Shown here piece after piece: positions 32,426-34,821 of a DNA stretch of 34,821 nt (within the stretch, counting starts at the first letter, position 1; each line of letters starts with the position of its first letter). The notes below the pieces were generated by a model. The model worked only from the letters and a program-made list of their open reading frames with translations, had not been told where the DNA came from and did no database searches. This stretch comes from Microbispora oryzae. Its GTDB lineage: Bacteria > Actinomycetota > Actinomycetes > Streptosporangiales > Streptosporangiaceae. Position numbers and translations under genes: made by a program. Location of the stretch: NCBI RefSeq assembly GCF_017896165.1, contig NZ_JAFCNB010000038.1, forward strand, positions 1-34,821, in the 5' to 3' direction.

Positions 32426-32452
32426 TAACGTCACCCTCACTAGAGGAGCTTG

Positions 32453-34573
32453 GTGCAGGTGAGACAACGCCACTGGGCATCTGTCGCGGGAGCCATCTCC
32501 CTCGGGGCCGCGGGCATCGTCGCGATCAGCGCCGTGCCGGCGCTCGCGGCGCCGCCGGACCCCGGATCGTCGCATCCCACGCCGCCCACACCCCCTACAC
32601 ACCCCACGCCGCCGACGCCTCCCACGCCGCCGGGACCGCCCGGACCGCCGCACCCCGGCCGTACCACGATCGTGGTCTCACCGAGCGGCGACGATCACAA
32701 CCAGGGCACGCCGGGCAAGCCCCTGCGCACGCTGGAGGCGGCCCAGGCCATGGCGCGCCGGTCCGCGCACGCGGGGAGCACCGTCACCGTCGTCCTGAAG
32801 GACGGCACCTACCGGCTCGACAAGCCGCTGCGCTTCACCGCGGAGGACTCCGGCACCCCGGTCAAGCCCGTGACGTGGACCGCGGCGAGCGGAGCGCATC
32901 CGGTCGTCTCCGGCGGCCAGGACGTGACCAAGTGGAGTCCGTACGACGGCGGCAAGAACATCTTCGTCGCCTCGGTGCCGAAGGGTCAGGACAGCCGGCA
33001 GCTCTACAAGAACGACGCGGCGGCGCCCCGCGCCGCGATCAAGATCGCCCGTAGCGACGTGACGGTCACGGCTTCGGGCATGCAGATCAACAACCCCGCG
33101 CTGAACTACCTCGCGACGCTGCCGGACCAGAGCCGGATCGAGGTCGAGAGCCAGGACTCGTTCACCGACCGCTACGCCCCGGTGCAGAGCATCAGCGGGA
33201 CGACGATCACCATGCAGCAGCCGGCCTGGCAGAACAACAACTGGGGATACGACACGCTGGGCCGCCCGTTCGCGGGTGGTCAGCTGCTGCTCGAGAACTC
33301 CTACGCGTTCCTGCAGGAGGGGCAGTGGTACCTGGACCCGTCCGCGGGCAAGCTGTACTACCGCGCCGCCGCCGGTGAGGACCCGAACCGGCAGTCGTTC
33401 GTGCTGCCGCGCCTCGAATCGCTCGTGCAGATCGCGGGCAGCTACGACAACCCGGTGCACGACCTGGCCTTCTCGGGCATCCGGTTCTCGTACTCCACCT
33501 GGCTGACGCCCGGCACGTCCATCGGCTACGCCGACCAGCAGAACGGCGCCTTCATCCCGAAGGCCTACCCGCAGCCGGCCGACTACCTGACCAGTTGCCA
33601 GTCCGGTTGTCCGCTTTTCGAGGGCGCGCGCAACGGCTGGAACCAGGTCCCGGGGGCCGTCCAGGTGGCCGCGGCCACCCGCGTGAGGTTCGCGGACAAC
33701 ACCTTCGCCCACCTCGGCCAGGTGGGGCTCGGCATCGGCCTGGACGCCAACGCCAACGGAGCCGGAATCGGGCTCGGGGTCACCGAGACGACGGTGCACC
33801 ACAACCTGTTCACCGACCTCGGCGGCGCCGGAGTCGTGGTGGGCGGCGTGCAGCCGGACGCCCATCACCCGAGCGACCCGGCCATGACCCTGCGCGACAT
33901 CACGGTCGACAACAACTTCGTGACCGACGTCGCCAAGGACTACAAGGAGATGTCGGGCATCCTGTCCACCTACGTGGACCACGCCGTGATCGCGCACAAC
34001 GAGGTCTCCAACCTCGCCTACGACGGGATCGACATCGGCTGGGGCTGGGGCGCCAACGACGTGGGCGGCAGCCCTGACTACCAGAACCGCGGCCTCTACG
34101 CGTACCAGCCGGTCTACACCACGCCCACGACCCTCAGGAACACCGAGGTGACCGGCAACCTGATCCACGGGGTCAAGAAGGTCTTCCACGACGGCGGAAG
34201 CCTGTACAACCTGTCCGCCAACCCGGGCGCGGTGTACAGCGGGAACTACATCTACGACACCCTCCACACGGTGGGTCTCTACCTGGACGAGGGGTCTCGG
34301 TACGTGACCCTGAAGAACAACGTGATCCAGGACTGCGGCGTGTGGGTGTTCACGAACTCCTACGGGACGAGCAACAACACCAGCGACAACACGCTGCAGA
34401 ACAACTGGTACAACGCGGGCGGCACGCAGACGCCGAACGCGACGCAGCACAACAACCAGCTGATCGACAACGTTCAGGTGTCCGGCACCGACTGGCCCGC
34501 CGAGGCCCAGCAGGTGATCGCTGACGCCGGCCTCGAGCCGGGGCTGCGGACCTTCCCCGGGGTCACGCAGTAG
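32453..34573 (+). CDS. Secreted GH141-like parallel beta-helix protein (candidate alpha-L-fucosidase)
   Basis: About 706 residues; GTG 32453 or 32459 follows GAGGAG (a TTG at 32450 is also open). Signal peptide (ASVAGAISLGAAGIVAISAV, PALAA cleavage), then a Pro-Thr linker. The body starts TTIVVSPSGDDHNQGTPGKP and LRTLEAAQAMAR, the usual opening of right-handed beta-helix CAZymes, then LKDGTYRLDKPLRFTAEDSG and VVSGGQDVTKW. Later turns are rich in Asn and His (VHHNLFTDLGGAGVVVGG, VDNNFVTDV, IAHNEVSNLAYDGIDIGWGW). The N-terminal part resembles GH141, a family with an alpha-L-fucosidase and a xylanase among its characterised members. Its place beside a fucose-type catabolic operon supports the fucosidase reading. 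The catalytic residues cannot be assigned from sequence alone. Confidence 0.75.
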   Translation: MQVRQRHWASVAGAISLGAAGIVAISAVPALAAPPDPGSSHPTPPTPPTHPTPPTPPTPPGPPGPPHPGRTTIVVSPSGDDHNQGTPGKPLRTLEAAQAMARRSAHAGSTVTVVLKDGTYRLDKPLRFTAEDSGTPVKPVTWTAASGAHPVVSGGQDVTKWSPYDGGKNIFVASVPKGQDSRQLYKNDAAAPRAAIKIARSDVTVTASGMQINNPALNYLATLPDQSRIEVESQDSFTDRYAPVQSISGTTITMQQPAWQNNNWGYDTLGRPFAGGQLLLENSYAFLQEGQWYLDPSAGKLYYRAAAGEDPNRQSFVLPRLESLVQIAGSYDNPVHDLAFSGIRFSYSTWLTPGTSIGYADQQNGAFIPKAYPQPADYLTSCQSGCPLFEGARNGWNQVPGAVQVAAATRVRFADNTFAHLGQVGLGIGLDANANGAGIGLGVTETTVHHNLFTDLGGAGVVVGGVQPDAHHPSDPAMTLRDITVDNNFVTDVAKDYKEMSGILSTYVDHAVIAHNEVSNLAYDGIDIGWGWGANDVGGSPDYQNRGLYAYQPVYTTPTTLRNTEVTGNLIHGVKKVFHDGGSLYNLSANPGAVYSGNYIYDTLHTVGLYLDEGSRYVTLKNNVIQDCGVWVFTNSYGTSNNTSDNTLQNNWYNAGGTQTPNATQHNNQLIDNVQVSGTDWPAEAQQVIADAGLEPGLRTFPGVTQ
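32576..32659 (+). repeat. Pro-Thr linker coding repeat
   Basis: Imperfect tandem CCC-ACG-CCG-type codons encode PTPPTPPTHPTPPTPPTPPG, then PPGPPHPG. It is a flexible or cell-wall-crossing linker between the signal peptide and the beta-helix. Confidence 0.8.
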
Positions 34574-34594
34574 TACCGGCGGCGCCGGCCACGT

Positions 34595-34626
34595 GAGGCG
34601 GGGGAGCCCGATGGCTGCCCCGCCTC
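34595..34626 (+). terminator. Hairpin after the GH141-like gene
   Basis: GAGGCGGGGGAGC pairs with GCTGCCCCGCCTC at 12 of 13 positions around a 6-base loop, 21 bases after the stop codon. Confidence 0.75.
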
Positions 34627-34740
34627 TGGCCCAGCACGGAGCCGCCGGACGTGCGGCCCATGCCGTCCGGGTAGAGGCCCGTGGCCAGCTTTCCCGGGGC
34701 TGTACAAACAACGGTGTAACTCCTGATCAAGGAGACACCT

Positions 34741-34821
34741 GTGACGAGTACGGTGATCCAGCAGTCTGAGGCGCTGGACCTGGAGGACACCGCGGTGGCG
34801 CGGAAAGAGCATGATGCGTCG
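34741..34821 (+). CDS. 5' end of an unidentified gene, cut by the window edge
   Basis: GTG 34741 follows AAGGAGA at the right distance and stays open to the last base. The 27 visible residues (MTSTVIQQSEALDLEDTAVA, then RKEHDAS) are acidic and hydrophilic with no signal peptide. An AT-richer patch with TGTACA and TGTAAC just upstream may hold its promoter. Too short to assign; the LDLED-type acidic segment is also seen in some RiPP leader peptides, but that is weak. Confidence 0.5.
   Translation, partial: MTSTVIQQSEALDLEDTAVARKEHDAS

Noticed and set aside
32576..32659. Possible CRISPR-like or satellite repeat
   Set aside because: The repetition is in-frame Pro/Thr codons inside a secreted protein, explained by a linker.
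32678..34711. 677-codon open frame opposite the GH141-like gene
   Set aside because: Same reason: antisense low-complexity translation, no ribosome binding site.
34741..34821. RiPP precursor call
   Set aside because: Only an acidic N-terminus is visible, with no core peptide or modification enzyme in the window; kept only as an unidentified partial gene.

Overview
The window is high-GC DNA with actinobacterial traits: leaderless or GGAGG-led starts, GTG and TTG starts, long hairpin terminators mostly without a U-tract, membrane-anchored XRE-type proteins, FadR-type GntR regulators, and sugar ABC importers with no ATPase gene of their own. Gene content (spore-associated-protein paralogues, many secreted carbohydrate-active proteins, DUF6766, ChaB and hemerythrin) suggests a filamentous, soil-type actinomycete, plausibly Streptosporangiales. 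That placement is inference; there is no rRNA or other marker here.

Layout. (1) Bases 1-2400: two tandem SapA-like secreted proteins, a TetR regulator, a 48-codon membrane ORF and a decayed IS1380-family transposase. (2) 2398-6577: a small membrane protein, a NarL/DesK-type two-component pair and a CLC chloride channel/antiporter with CBS domains. (3) 6621-9723: an unusual SDR and a divergent TetR regulator sharing paired operators, then a pentapeptide-repeat membrane protein. (4) 10036-14432: a CBM3-bearing putative glycoside hydrolase, two small secreted proteins (one ricin-type lectin) and a membrane-spanning HTH protein. A 14-bp motif is shared by two control regions here. (5) 14495-18186: a stress-type island with a PPOX protein, GSP39-like SDR, ChaB-domain protein, hemerythrin, lipoprotein, 27-residue membrane peptide and DUF6766 protein. 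A sigma-B-like promoter lies before ChaB. (6) 18649-20103: a GH54 alpha-L-arabinofuranosidase with a ricin-type domain, preceded by two LacI-type operators.

(7) 20510-34573 is the most interesting part: what looks like a deoxysugar (best fit L-fucose) utilisation regulon. A FadR-type GntR regulator is followed by a leftward SDR + zinc dehydrogenase pair. A divergent rightward operon encodes a lipoprotein sugar-binding protein, two permeases, an enolase-superfamily sugar-acid dehydratase, a COG3254 mutarotase, a COG3618 lactonase and an aldo/keto reductase. A second FadR-type regulator, a PfkB sugar kinase and a secreted GH141-like beta-helix protein (a family that includes alpha-L-fucosidases) follow. 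GTCATACGTATGAC-like sites occur upstream of the first regulator and between the divergent operons. Related palindromes precede the second regulator and the GH141-like gene. The implied scheme is release of the sugar outside the cell, ABC import, then mutarotation, oxidation, lactone opening, dehydration and further oxidation. No FAH-family hydrolase for the last step of the known route is in the window, while an extra zinc dehydrogenase and a kinase are.

The right edge cuts a gene that starts at 34741. I saw no tRNA, rRNA or CRISPR array.
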